Of a stretch of DNA of 64,000 nt, positions 53,811-61,849 are shown in pieces (the stretch's first letter is position 1; each line of letters begins with the position of its first letter). The notes beneath the pieces were generated by a model. That model searched no databases. It was not told the DNA's origin and was given only the letters and a program-made list of their open reading frames with translations. Made by a program: the position numbers and the translations under genes. Where the stretch lies: assembly GCF_001598335.1 (NCBI RefSeq), contig NZ_BCYT01000012.1:1-64000 (forward strand). Direction: 5' to 3'. This stretch comes from Sphingobium abikonense NBRC 16140 (GTDB lineage: Bacteria > Pseudomonadota > Alphaproteobacteria > Sphingomonadales > Sphingomonadaceae).

Positions 53811-54139
53811 GATCGTGTCTCCTTTTCGTTATGGACATGAACCCAGTCCGCGCGGTCATGGCTGACGGCATCGGGCGTCAGGCGCATGTCGCCTTCCTCG
53901 TCGGTTCCCAGCGGTGGTTCGGTTTCGGACGCCGTCTGCGCCAGTGACCAGCGCTCGCGCAGCGCGGCGTCGATCATCGCCGCCCAGGCGGACCCGTCGC
54001 CCGCTTCGCGCATCGCGGCGTCGGGTTCCTTGAGGATCGCAAGGATGCTCGCGGCGTCCTCCACGCGGGCAGGCCAGTTTTCGGGCTGATCCGCCGCCAG
54101 ATGGCGCGCGAGGCGTTCGATGAGGGGGCGGTTTTCCAT
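53807..54139 (-). CDS. Unknown protein coupled to the DESFPASDPP protein
   Basis: A protein of about 110 residues from the ATG chosen here (MENRPLIERLARHLAADQPE). It is acidic and largely helical (RVEDAASILAILKEPDAAMR, AAMIDAALRERWSLAQTA), with no membrane segment. The frame is open back to 54394, but the extra 85 residues are Pro/Lys/Arg-rich and contain the rplI terminator region, so they are not coding. The stop and the next start overlap (ATGA). I do not recognise a family; the two genes probably work together. Confidence 0.55.
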   Translation of the reverse strand: MENRPLIERLARHLAADQPENWPARVEDAASILAILKEPDAAMREAGDGSAWAAMIDAALRERWSLAQTASETEPPLGTDEEGDMRLTPDAVSHDRADWVHVHNEKETRS

Positions 54140-54271
54140 GTCTGTCGAACGTCCGGTCGCCGGGGCTGTTCCGAAAGTCGTTTCGCCTGCGCGCACAATT
54201 GGGCACGGAACGCCATGGGGATTAACCTGTCTTGTTGTCTTGGTAAGCTGCGGCAGGACCGGGCAACAAAA

Positions 54272-54295
54272 AAGCCGCCCGTCGCCGGGCGGCTT
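54272..54295 (-). terminator. Rho-independent terminator of the rpsF-rpsR-rplI operon
   Basis: AAAGCCGCCCG-gcgac-GGGCGGCTTT on the minus strand, a stem of at least ten pairs, is followed by TTTTTTGTTG. It lies about 25 bp after the rplI stop. Confidence 0.93.
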
Positions 54296-54320
54296 TCTCG
54301 TTTCGATCCTGTAAGGAACC

Positions 54321-54923
54321 TCAGGCTTCGGTTTCGGCCGGGGTTTCTTCTTCGGTGTCCGCGGCGATTTCGCCGGGCTCCGCATTGGGATCATAATCTT
54401 CGGTGAAGCCGGTTTCGTCCTTTTCGAACATTTCGGCCATCACGTCGACGCCCTGCGCCTGCAGCTCGGCCTCTTCGGGCGAGCGCGCGACGTTGACGGT
54501 GATCGTCACCGCAACTTCGGGGTGCAGCGCGACCTTGACGTCGAACACGCCCAGCGTCTTGATCGGGCGTTCCAGCACGACCATCGCCTTGGTGACGTTG
54601 GTGATGCCGTCGGCGTGCAGCGCGTCCACCACGTCACGAACCGCGACCGATCCGTAGAGCTGGCCGGAGTTGGACGACTGGCGGATGAGCACGATCTGCT
54701 TGCCATTGACGCCTTCGGCCGCCTTTTCAGCGTCGCTGCGACGGGCGGCGTTTTCAGCTTCGATGCGGGCGCGGTTGGCTTCGAACACGGCCTTGTTGGC
54801 ATTGTTCGAGCGCAGGGCCTTCTTGTTGGGCAGCAGGAAGTTGCGCGCATAACCGTCCTTGACGGTCACGACGTCGCCGATCGCGCCCAGCTTCTCGATG
54901 CGTTCGAGGAGAATGATTTCCAT
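54321..54923 (-). CDS. rplI: 50S ribosomal protein L9 with long acidic C-terminal tail
   Basis: A protein of 200 residues against about 150 in most bacteria. The N-terminal domain is canonical (EIILLERIEKLGAIGDVVTV, DGYARNFLLPNKKALR), followed by the long connecting helix and the C-terminal domain. The extra 45-50 residues form an acidic tail (FEKDETGFTEDYDPNAEPGE, ADTEEETPAETEA). AAGGGAG lies about eight bases upstream of the ATG. Third gene of the rpsF-rpsR-rplI operon, ending in a strong terminator. Extended L9 tails are common in sphingomonads as far as I know, so this is probably normal for the lineage. Confidence 0.97.
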   Translation of the reverse strand: MEIILLERIEKLGAIGDVVTVKDGYARNFLLPNKKALRSNNANKAVFEANRARIEAENAARRSDAEKAAEGVNGKQIVLIRQSSNSGQLYGSVAVRDVVDALHADGITNVTKAMVVLERPIKTLGVFDVKVALHPEVAVTITVNVARSPEEAELQAQGVDVMAEMFEKDETGFTEDYDPNAEPGEIAADTEEETPAETEA

Positions 54924-54936
54924 GGGTCTTTCTCCC

Positions 54937-55161
54937 TTACTTCACGATGTAGGGCAGCAGGCCCAGGTGACGGGCGCGCTTGATGGCCGAAGCCAGCTCG
55001 CGCTGCTTCTTGGCCGAAACGGCGGTGATGCGGCTGGGGACGATCTTGCCGCGCTCGGACACGAAGCCCTGAAGCAGACGGACGTCCTTGTAATCAATCT
55101 TCGGCGCATCCTTGGCGGCGAAGGGGCAGCTCTTGCGGCGGCGGAAAAACGGGCGTGCCAT
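54937..55161 (-). CDS. rpsR: 30S ribosomal protein S18
   Basis: A protein of 74 residues, standard length. It binds the 16S platform as a heterodimer with S6. The sequence shows [10 protein letters not shown] near the start, [20 protein letters not shown] and the S18 signature [20 protein letters not shown], with a basic end ([10 protein letters not shown]). AGGAG lies nine bases before the ATG. It lies between rpsF and rplI, the conserved arrangement. Confidence 0.97.
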   Translation of the reverse strand: MARPFFRRRKSCPFAAKDAPKIDYKDVRLLQGFVSERGKIVPSRITAVSAKKQRELASAIKRARHLGLLPYIVK

Positions 55162-55174
55162 GATCTAGATCTCC

Positions 55175-55600
55175 TTATTCGCCAGCGTTCGCGTCTTCGC
55201 GCTCGCGGCGCGGGCCACGATCGCCATCACTGCCGCCGCGGTCGCCACGCGATCCACGATCGCCACGATCGGAACGTTCCTGCTTGCGCATCATCACCGA
55301 CGGGCCGGTTTCCAGCTCGTCGACCTTGACGGTCATGTAGCGGATGATGTCTTCGTTGATCTGGGTCTGGCGCTCCAGTTCCGCGACGACGCCGGCAGGG
55401 GCGTCGATGTTCAGCATCACATAATGCGCCTTGCGGTTCTTGGCGATCTTGTAGGCCAGGCTGCGCAGGCCCCAGGTTTCAACCTTGGTAACCTTGCCGT
55501 CCATGTCCTCGACGATCTTGGTGGCGGTTTCCGCCAAAGCGTCGACCTGCGCCTGTGCCAGATCCTGGCGCGCAAGGAAGACGTGCTCATAAAGAGCCAT
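55175..55600 (-). CDS. rpsF: 30S ribosomal protein S6 with RG/D-rich C-terminal tail
   Basis: A protein of 141 residues. The ferredoxin-like core is normal ([54 protein letters not shown]). About 35 residues extend beyond it as an Arg/Asp/Gly-rich tail ([19 protein letters not shown]). GAGG lies about six bases before the ATG. First gene of rpsF-rpsR-rplI. The tail charge pattern contrasts with the acidic tail of L9 in the same operon. Confidence 0.97.
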   Translation of the reverse strand: MALYEHVFLARQDLAQAQVDALAETATKIVEDMDGKVTKVETWGLRSLAYKIAKNRKAHYVMLNIDAPAGVVAELERQTQINEDIIRYMTVKVDELETGPSVMMRKQERSDRGDRGSRGDRGGSDGDRGPRREREDANAGE

Positions 55601-55921
55601 GTCATTGCCTCATCTGTTGGCCGATCGCTGACGCCCACCCCATGTGGAACGCCCCTCCGGCTGTCGTCTCAAATGCATTCAATCCCGCAGGGCCGACTCA
55701 CCCCGGTCCTGTTGGAAGCGGCGCCTATGACGCAAAGGCCGGGGAAAGGCAAGGTGCGTTTATGCAGCCTAACCCTGCCGATATCCGTTCGTCCTGAGTA
55801 GCCACTGAGCTTGTCGAAGTGGCGTATCGAAGGATAGATTGGCGCGCGACCCTTCGATACGGGTCTTCGACAGGCTCAGCCCCTACTCAGGGCGAACGGC
55901 GTGAGAGTGGGGGGAGAGGAA
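55601..55921. other. Divergent intergenic region between rpsF and the GntP-type permease
   Basis: A 321-bp gap without a gene. The half next to rpsF should hold the ribosomal operon promoter and leader; I see no consensus boxes that I would assert. The half next to the permease is occupied by the 115-bp cruciform repeat at 55785-55899, which ends only 22 bp before the permease start. GGGGGAGAGGAA just upstream of 55922 is the permease ribosome-binding site. Confidence 0.55.
55785..55899. repeat. Full-length cruciform-type intergenic repeat (copy 2)
   Basis: 115 bp with outer arms CCGTTCGTCCTGAGTAG and CTACTCAGGGCGAACGG. Inside are the side hairpin CCACTGAGC-ttgtc-gaagtgg, the stem CGTATCGAAGG / CCTTCGATACG, and a second hairpin GGTCTTCGACAGGCTCAGCCC. 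It has the same layout as 33792-33896, with covarying arm sequences. It lies in the permease 5' leader region. Confidence 0.87.
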
Positions 55922-57322
55922 ATGCCAATCGCGATCGCAGCCCTGTCACTGATCCTGCTGATGATCGCGGCCTATCGCGGCATGAGCGTCATCGTCATGG
56001 CGCCGCTGCTCGCCATGCTGGCGGTGTTGCTGACGGACCCGGCGGCGGTGCCGGCGGCCTTTTCGGGCCTGTTCATGGAAAAAGCGGCGAGTTTCCTGAA
56101 ACTCTATTTTCCCGTTTTCCTGCTCGGCGCCTTGTTCGGCAAGCTGGTGGAGATTTCGGGTTTTTCCCGCGCCATCGTGACGGCGGTAATCGGGTTCATC
56201 GGCGCCGGGCGCGCCGTCCCGGCGATCATGATCGTCACGGCCCTGCTGACCTATGGCGGCGTGTCAGTCTTCGTCGCGGTGTTCGCGGTCTATCCGTTCG
56301 CCGCCGAAATGTTCCGGCGGGCCGATATCCCCAAGCGCCTGATCCCCGCCACAATCGGCCTTGGCGCACTGACATTCACCATGGATGCGTTGCCTGGCAC
56401 GCCGCAGATCCAGAACATCATTCCGGCCAGCTTCTTTGGCACCACGGCCTGGGCCGCGCCCATTTTGGGGCTGATCGGGTCGGCCTGCATCGTCGCGACG
56501 GGCCTTGCCTATCTTGGCTGGCGGCGGCGCAGCCTGATGGCGGCGGGGGAGGGCTATGGCGCGCCGGAGCAACTGGTCAACGAACCCGACCAGCAGGAAG
56601 GGGGCGCGAGCGTGCACCCGATGATCGCCCTGCTGCCGCTGCTGGTCGTGGGAGTTGGCAATTTGCTGCTCACCATGGCGATCCCGCGCTGGGCAGGAGG
56701 AGACGCGGTGACACTGGCGCTCCCCGGCATGGCCGATCCCGTGACAGTGCAAGTGGCGCAGATGGCAGCGCTCTGGGCGGTGGAGGGCGCGCTCTTGCTG
56801 GGGATCGGCACCATTTTGCTCTTCGCCTTCGCTACGGTGGCGCGGCGCTTTGCCGAAGGATCGAAAGCGGCTGTCGGCGGCGCGCTGCTCGCCGGCATGA
56901 ACACGGCGGTGGAATATGGGTTCGGCGCGGTGATCGCGGCGCTGCCGGGCTTCCTGATGGTGAAGGAAGCGCTGCGCGCGATCCCCAACCCGCTGGTCAA
57001 CGAAGCCATCACGGTGACGTCGCTCGCCGGGATCACGGGGTCGGCATCGGGTGGCCTGTCGATCGCGCTGGCGGCGATGGCGGATCAGTTCGCCGCAGCA
57101 GGCGACGCCGCCGGCATTCCACGCGAAGTGCTGCACCGGGTCGCGTCCATGGCGTCGGGCGGGATGGACAGCCTGCCGCATAATGGCGCGGTCATCACCC
57201 TGCTGGCCGTCACGGGCCTGACCCATCGTCAGGCCTATAAGGATATTTTCGCGCTAACGCTCATCAAGACGATGACCGTCTTCGTCGTGATCGCCGTCTA
57301 TTATCTGACCGGGCTGGTCTAG
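55922..57322 (+). CDS. GntP-type permease (gluconate/citrate/organic-acid:H+ symporter family)
   Basis: A protein of 466 residues with about twelve to fourteen hydrophobic segments, for example IAIAALSLILLMIAAYRGMS, VIVMAPLLAMLAVLLT, LKLYFPVFLLGALFGKLVE and IMIVTALLTYGGVSVFVAVF. Segments such as ASGGMDSLPHNGAVITLLAV and SLAGITGSASGGLSIAL match the GntP/citrate-symporter family pattern. The transported acid is not identifiable from sequence or neighbours. GGGGGAGAGG is ideally placed before the ATG; the frame is open to 55901. A cruciform repeat lies immediately upstream. The stop overlaps the convergent BLUF stop (CTAG), so both end at the same four bases. Confidence 0.87.
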   Translation: MPIAIAALSLILLMIAAYRGMSVIVMAPLLAMLAVLLTDPAAVPAAFSGLFMEKAASFLKLYFPVFLLGALFGKLVEISGFSRAIVTAVIGFIGAGRAVPAIMIVTALLTYGGVSVFVAVFAVYPFAAEMFRRADIPKRLIPATIGLGALTFTMDALPGTPQIQNIIPASFFGTTAWAAPILGLIGSACIVATGLAYLGWRRRSLMAAGEGYGAPEQLVNEPDQQEGGASVHPMIALLPLLVVGVGNLLLTMAIPRWAGGDAVTLALPGMADPVTVQVAQMAALWAVEGALLLGIGTILLFAFATVARRFAEGSKAAVGGALLAGMNTAVEYGFGAVIAALPGFLMVKEALRAIPNPLVNEAITVTSLAGITGSASGGLSIALAAMADQFAAAGDAAGIPREVLHRVASMASGGMDSLPHNGAVITLLAVTGLTHRQAYKDIFALTLIKTMTVFVVIAVYYLTGLV

Positions 57323-57720
57323 CCCCGGTGCATCTCGGCCGACCCGATGAAATGCGCGCGGGTCGATGGTCCGGCATGGTCCAGCAGCTTGGCGACCTTG
57401 TCCTTCAGCGCTGAAGCGGGCTGGAAGGGGTCGTCATAGGCCATGCCCCATTCGCCGAACTCGCGCGCCTCGATCGGCACATCGCGCAATTTGACGATCG
57501 CACTATGCCGCCCATCGCGCGCGACCCGTTGATAGATGCGCTCGACGGCATCCCTGGGGCCTTCCAGCACCTGGAGGAAGCGCTTGCTGTTGAACAGCAG
57601 CAGCCCGGTGACGCCGTCGACGCGATTGCGATCCTCGGCATCCCTGGCGATGGCGGCGCATTGCACGGCCGAAACCGGCCCGGTCGCACTGCTGATATAC
57701 ATGATCTGATGCAAGGACAT
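57319..57720 (-). CDS. BLUF-domain blue-light photoreceptor, stand-alone (short BLUF)
   Basis: A protein of 133 residues made of one BLUF domain (about 1-95) and a short helical tail. Flavin-site residues fall at the positions of Slr1694/PixD: Tyr8 in IMYISSATG, Asn32 in DRNRVDGVTGLLLF, Gln50 in FLQVLEGP, and Trp91/Met93 in FGEWGMAYDD. All light-sensing residues are therefore present, and the protein should bind FAD. There is no output domain, so it must act through a partner protein. It is convergent with the GntP permease, sharing four bases at the stops. No partner gene is next to it on its own strand. Confidence 0.93.
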   Translation of the reverse strand: MSLHQIMYISSATGPVSAVQCAAIARDAEDRNRVDGVTGLLLFNSKRFLQVLEGPRDAVERIYQRVARDGRHSAIVKLRDVPIEAREFGEWGMAYDDPFQPASALKDKVAKLLDHAGPSTRAHFIGSAEMHRG

Positions 57721-57805
57721 GACCCAATCTCAAGAAAATGGCCCCCCGACCATCATCCATTTACCGGGAAAACCCTTAAAAATAGGTGTTTGATTTCGAT
57801 CAGCA

Positions 57806-57837
57806 AAAAGCCCGGAGGCGGCGACCTCCGGGCTTTT
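57806..57837. terminator. Rho-independent terminator between the BLUF and RcnB-like genes
   Basis: AAAAGCCCGGAGG-cggcga-CCTCCGGGCTTTT, a 13-bp perfect stem with A/T ends. It most likely terminates the RcnB-like gene transcript on the minus strand, upstream of the BLUF promoter. Confidence 0.88.
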
Positions 57838-57862
57838 CAAAAAGGGGGAATGGGGTTGAAGG

Positions 57863-58234
57863 TTAGCGGATGGCGCCGCCGACAACCGCGCCGATGATAC
57901 CGCTGGTGATCGCGATCAGGACGGCGTCATTGCCCGAGCGGACCCACTGATAGCCGCGTGGCGGTGCGCTCAGCCGATAATCGCGATAATTGTTCACGAC
58001 GCGATAGTTGCTGGCGTAGCGGCGATCGAAGCGCTGGCCCTTCGCCCAGCGACGGGCTGGCGTCGCCTTGCGGACCGTCGTCTTCTGTTTCACGACGGTG
58101 CGGCCGTTCGGCTTTTGCTTGACGACTTTGCGCGTTACTTCCTGCCGGTGCGGCGCGGCCTGCGCCTGGGCGGTGATGATGGGGCTTGCGACCAGCGTGG
58201 TGGTGGCCAGGGCCATGATGATCTTCTTGAACAT
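57863..58234 (-). CDS. RcnB-family periplasmic protein
   Basis: A protein of 123 residues. A signal peptide (MFKKIIMALATTTLVASPII, cleavage near AQAQA) is followed by a basic linker and the RcnB-type domain: WAKGQRFDRRYASNYRVVNN, YRDYRLSAPPRGYQWVRSGN, then a hydrophobic C-terminus (VLIAITSGIIGAVVGGAI). RcnB proteins of E. coli help control nickel and cobalt in the periplasm, but most sphingomonad members have no proven metal role. AAAGGAG lies seven bases before the ATG. A single-gene unit closed by the terminator at 57806-57837. Confidence 0.85.
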   Translation of the reverse strand: MFKKIIMALATTTLVASPIITAQAQAAPHRQEVTRKVVKQKPNGRTVVKQKTTVRKATPARRWAKGQRFDRRYASNYRVVNNYRDYRLSAPPRGYQWVRSGNDAVLIAITSGIIGAVVGGAIR

Positions 58235-58403
58235 AGTCTGCTCCTTTGCCTGTAATCGGGCGCCGCGTTCCGGCGTCGAAAACAGATTTAGGAACCACTT
58301 GTCGCGACGATGTGTCCGGGGGGCGGCTATTTTGTCGAAAAATGTAACAGCATGACAAATAAGCTGAATATCGGTTCATCTGGCGCAATCGACGCCGCTG
58401 CGC

Positions 58404-59609
58404 CTATTCGTGGCGCAGCGCGTCGATGGGATTGAGCGCGGCGGCCCGGCGGGCGGGGAAATAGCCGAACACCACGCCGATCGCGGCGGAAAAGAGAAAG
58501 GCGATAAGGTTCACCTTGACGTCGAAGAGGAAGGGCACCTGCATCAACGGCGCGATGGCGATGGATGCGACCAGCGCCAGCAATAGGCCGATGAGGCCGC
58601 CAAGGCACGACAGCACGATCGCTTCGACCAGAAACTGCATCAGTACTTCGCGCGCGACCGCGCCGATGGCGAGGCGAATGCCGATTTCGCGCGTTCGTTC
58701 CGTCACGGACACCAGCATGATGTTCATGATTCCGATGCCCCCGACCAGCAGCGAGATGGCCGCCACCGCGCCCACGATCTGCGTCAGGATGGTGGTGGTG
58801 CCGGTCAGGGTATCGCTGATCTGCTTTGTGTCGAAGACGTTGAAATTATCCTCCGTGCCCGGTTTGATCTTGCGCCGCTCGCGCATCAGTTCCTCCAGGC
58901 TGGCCTGCACGGTCGCCGTGTCATAGGCGTCATCGACCGCGACCATGATCTGGCTGACGTCGCGGTCGCCGGTGAAGCGCCGCTGGACGAAGCGGATCGG
59001 CATGACGACGACATCATCCTGATCGCCAAAGCCGCCTTGGCCGCGCGTCGACAGGACGCCGATCACCTGGCAGGACACGCCCTTGATGCGCATGCGTTTG
59101 CCCAGCGGATCATTATTCTGGAACAGGTTGGTGCGCACGGTATTGCCGATAATGCAGACAGGCTTTCCGGCCTCTTCCTCCTCCGGCATGAAGAGGCGCC
59201 CGTCGGCGACCTTCCACTGCTGCACTTCGGAATAGGCCGATGTCGTGCCATAGACGGTGGTCGACCAGTTATTGCCTTCATAAATGGCGGTGCCGCTCGA
59301 CTGGACCAGCGGGGCGACCGCGCGCACGCCGGTCAGCTGGTTCTGGATCGCGGTCAGGTCCGCTTCCTTGAAATCGGGCGGGCGCGGTCCGCCGCCGCCA
59401 CGGCCAAAGCCCTGACCGGGGCGCAATTGCAGCACATTGGCGCCCAGCGAGCTGATCTGTTCGCGCACCGCCGCCGTCGCGCCATTGCCCAGCGTCACCA
59501 TGGTCACGACCGCCGCGACGCCGATGATGATGCCCAGCGTCGTCAGGAAACTGCGCAGCTTGTGCCGGTTGATCGCGCGGAAGGCGAGGATGATGGTGGT
59601 GCCCAGCAT
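58404..59609 (-). CDS. MacB-type ABC transporter permease subunit
   Basis: A protein of 401 residues with MacB_PCD and FtsX-like parts. There is one N-terminal membrane helix (SFLTTLGIIIGVAAVVTMVT), a large periplasmic domain (GNGATAAVREQISSLGANVL onward) and three C-terminal helices (ILTQIVGAVAAISLLVGGIG, EAIVLSCLGGLIGLLLALVA, LIAFLFSAAIGVVFGYFPA). VTERTREIGIRLAIGA is the standard cytoplasmic loop. The start overlaps the ATPase stop by one base (TAATG). It belongs to the OprM-MacA-ATPase-permease operon and drives substrate capture in the periplasm rather than true transmembrane transport, as known for MacB. Confidence 0.93.
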   Translation of the reverse strand: MLGTTIILAFRAINRHKLRSFLTTLGIIIGVAAVVTMVTLGNGATAAVREQISSLGANVLQLRPGQGFGRGGGGPRPPDFKEADLTAIQNQLTGVRAVAPLVQSSGTAIYEGNNWSTTVYGTTSAYSEVQQWKVADGRLFMPEEEEAGKPVCIIGNTVRTNLFQNNDPLGKRMRIKGVSCQVIGVLSTRGQGGFGDQDDVVVMPIRFVQRRFTGDRDVSQIMVAVDDAYDTATVQASLEELMRERRKIKPGTEDNFNVFDTKQISDTLTGTTTILTQIVGAVAAISLLVGGIGIMNIMLVSVTERTREIGIRLAIGAVAREVLMQFLVEAIVLSCLGGLIGLLLALVASIAIAPLMQVPFLFDVKVNLIAFLFSAAIGVVFGYFPARRAAALNPIDALRHE

Positions 59610-60310
59610 TATGCGCTTGCTCCTGCGTCCACCCGTTCGACCAGCCCGTCCTTGAAATGGACGATGGTGCGGGCAAAGGCCGCCATGTCCGGCTCATGTG
59701 TCACCATCAGCACGGTGATGCCGCTGTTGCGGTTGAGGTCGGTCAGCAATTCCATGATCTCGATCGATCGTTCGGAATCAAGATTGCCGGTCGGTTCGTC
59801 CGCCAGCAGCACATCGGGCTGGGTGACGATCGCGCGGGCGATGGCGACGCGCTGCTGCTGACCGCCGGACAGTTCGGCGGGCGTATGGTCCCACCAGGGC
59901 TTGAGGCCCACCTTGTCCAGCGCCGCCATGCCCATGTCATAGCGCGTCTTCTTGTCCTCGCCGCGATAGAGCAGGGGCAGCTCCACATTTTCCAGCGCGG
60001 TCGTGCGCGAGAGCAGATTAAAGCCCTGGAACACGAAGCCGAGATAGCGGCGGCGCAGCAGCGCGCGCTGGTCGCGGTCGAGCGCTTCGACATGACGGCC
60101 CTTGAACAGGAAGGCGCCGCCCGACGGCACGTCCAGGCACCCCAATATGTTCATCGTGGTGGACTTGCCGGAACCCGAAGGCCCCATGACCGCGACGAAA
60201 TCCCCCTGTTCGATGTCCAGGTCTATGCCCTTGAGCGCCTGAAAGGCGGTTGGCCCTTCGCCATAGATTTTGGTGACGCCGCGCAGCGAGATGATGGGAT
60301 TGTCCGCCAT
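59609..60310 (-). CDS. MacB/LolD-type ABC transporter ATP-binding subunit
   Basis: A protein of 233 residues. Walker A is VMGPSGSGKSTTMNILG, the signature is AELSGGQQQRVAIARAI, and Walker B is VLLADEPTGNLDSERS with the H-loop in MVTHEPDMA. The type is the short LolD/MacB nucleotide-binding domain, here encoded separately from its permease, whereas E. coli MacB is a fusion. It starts six bases after the adaptor stop and overlaps the permease start. It belongs to the tripartite efflux operon. Confidence 0.93.
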   Translation of the reverse strand: MADNPIISLRGVTKIYGEGPTAFQALKGIDLDIEQGDFVAVMGPSGSGKSTTMNILGCLDVPSGGAFLFKGRHVEALDRDQRALLRRRYLGFVFQGFNLLSRTTALENVELPLLYRGEDKKTRYDMGMAALDKVGLKPWWDHTPAELSGGQQQRVAIARAIVTQPDVLLADEPTGNLDSERSIEIMELLTDLNRNSGITVLMVTHEPDMAAFARTIVHFKDGLVERVDAGASA

Positions 60311-60316
60311 GACGGG

Positions 60317-61849
60317 TCAGGTTCCGCTCTGCCGCCCGGTGCCGCGCGTCGCGGCGGGTTCGCTTTGGCCTTGCGCGGGCGCGACCGGCGCGGCGTCGCC
60401 CGAATTGCCGAGCTTGCCCATGGTCGCCGGGCTGCCATCGGTCGATGGATTGCGCCCTCCTTGGCCCGTCGCCTTGTCCTGCGCGCCTGCGGCGTCGGTC
60501 TTCTGGTCTTCAGCCGGCGCTTCCTGGCCCGCCGCCAGTTGCCCGGTGATGACCTTCATCCCCGGTTTCAGGTCGCCGCCGGTGATGACGGTGCGCGATC
60601 CGTCGCTGGCGCCGACGACCACCTGGACCGGCTTGGGATTGCCGTCCTCGCCCAGAATATAGACGGTCTGGCTGCTGCCCGCGCCGAAATTGACCTGGCG
60701 GCTGCCGCCGCGGCGGAAGCGGCGCGGGCCGGGCAGCACGCTGGTGATGCCACCGCCGTCCGACGCGCCGCTGCTGGGCTTGAAGCGCAGCGCGCTGTTG
60801 GGGACGAGCAGCACGTTGCGCAATTCCTGCGTCACAATGTCTGCCGCCGCGGTCATGCCGGGACGCAGGATTTCGTCCTGATTGTTCACCGACAGGACCG
60901 CCGTGTAGGCTACCACCGTGCCGGTGCTGCTGCTGGAACTGGTCGAGGAGGACGATGAGGAGCTGGAACTGCTCGATGCGTTCGATCCGACATTCACGCG
61001 CGTGACCTTGGCCGGAAAGCTGCGGCCGGGAAAGGCGTCGACGGCGAACGTGGCGGACTGGCCTTCCTTCACCTGGCCGACATCCGCCTCGTCCACCGCG
61101 ACTTCGACCTCCATCTGCGTCAGGTCTTCGGCGATGGTGAAGAGAACCGGCGCGTTCAAGGACGCGGCGACCGTCTGTCCCGGCTCGATATCGCGCGACA
61201 GCACGACGCCGGTGACGGGCGACACGATCTGCGCGATCGACAGGTTGGTTTGGGCGCTCGACAGCTGGGCCTGCGATGCCGTGACCTGCGCCTGGGCAGA
61301 GCGCAGATTGGCGATCGCGCTCTGATAATCGGCGCGCGCGGCATCCAGCTCCGTTTTCGCCGGCACGCGGCCGCCCGACAGCTTGAACACATTTTCCTGT
61401 CGGTCGAGCGTTGCCTTGGCCAGCGCGACCTGCGCCTGCGCCTGCGCGACGCTGGCCTGCGACGACGCCACCTGCGCGCGGTTCTGATTGACCGTGTCGA
61501 CCAGGCGCCGCGTGTCGAGCTCGGCCAGCTTCTGCCCGCGCGTCACCCGGTCGTTCACATCGACATAGACCTGCGTGATCTTGCCCGATTGTTCGGAGCC
61601 GACATCGACCTGATTGATGGGTTTGAGGTTCCCGGTTGCCGACACCGTGACGGTCAGATTGCCCTGCCGCACCTCGCGCGTGGCGTAATTGGGCTTGTCA
61701 TCGCCCCCGAAGCAGCGGGCGATCAGCAGCACGGCAATCAGCAGCACTATGCCGATGCCGCCGCGTATCACCCATTTGCGCCACGGCTTTTCCGGCTTCG
61801 CGCCAAGGAAGTCATTGAGATCCTGATCGGTGGTCATATCATTGCTCAT
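60317..61849 (-). CDS. MacA-like periplasmic adaptor (membrane fusion protein) with poly-serine insert
   Basis: About 510 residues. An N-terminal cytoplasmic tail and one membrane helix (GGIGIVLLIAVLLIARC) precede a lipoyl/hairpin adaptor (GNLTVTVSATGNLKPINQVD, then a long coiled-coil, QVASSQASVAQAQAQVALAK). Beta-barrel and membrane-proximal domains follow. A serine tract at residues 292-308 (11 Ser, Thr, 5 Ser) interrupts the beta-barrel region; it uses mixed Ser codons. The Gly/Ala/Pro-rich tail of about 60 residues is also long for the family. The start at 61849 overlaps the OprM-like stop by 11 bp; an ATG at 61837 is also possible. It links the ABC pair with the outer-membrane channel. 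Confidence 0.9.
   Translation of the reverse strand: MSNDMTTDQDLNDFLGAKPEKPWRKWVIRGGIGIVLLIAVLLIARCFGGDDKPNYATREVRQGNLTVTVSATGNLKPINQVDVGSEQSGKITQVYVDVNDRVTRGQKLAELDTRRLVDTVNQNRAQVASSQASVAQAQAQVALAKATLDRQENVFKLSGGRVPAKTELDAARADYQSAIANLRSAQAQVTASQAQLSSAQTNLSIAQIVSPVTGVVLSRDIEPGQTVAASLNAPVLFTIAEDLTQMEVEVAVDEADVGQVKEGQSATFAVDAFPGRSFPAKVTRVNVGSNASSSSSSSSSSSTSSSSSTGTVVAYTAVLSVNNQDEILRPGMTAAADIVTQELRNVLLVPNSALRFKPSSGASDGGGITSVLPGPRRFRRGGSRQVNFGAGSSQTVYILGEDGNPKPVQVVVGASDGSRTVITGGDLKPGMKVITGQLAAGQEAPAEDQKTDAAGAQDKATGQGGRNPSTDGSPATMGKLGNSGDAAPVAPAQGQSEPAATRGTGRQSGT

Noticed and set aside
53840..54394. 195-residue frame upstream of the DESFPASDPP gene
   Set aside because: Its first 85 residues run through the rplI terminator region and are Pro/Lys/Arg-rich. 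The ATG at 54139 gives a sensible protein.
55601..55690. S6:S18-binding regulatory leader before rpsF
   Set aside because: Such leaders exist in many bacteria, but I could not fold a convincing CCG-bulge hairpin here. A covariance-model search would be decisive.
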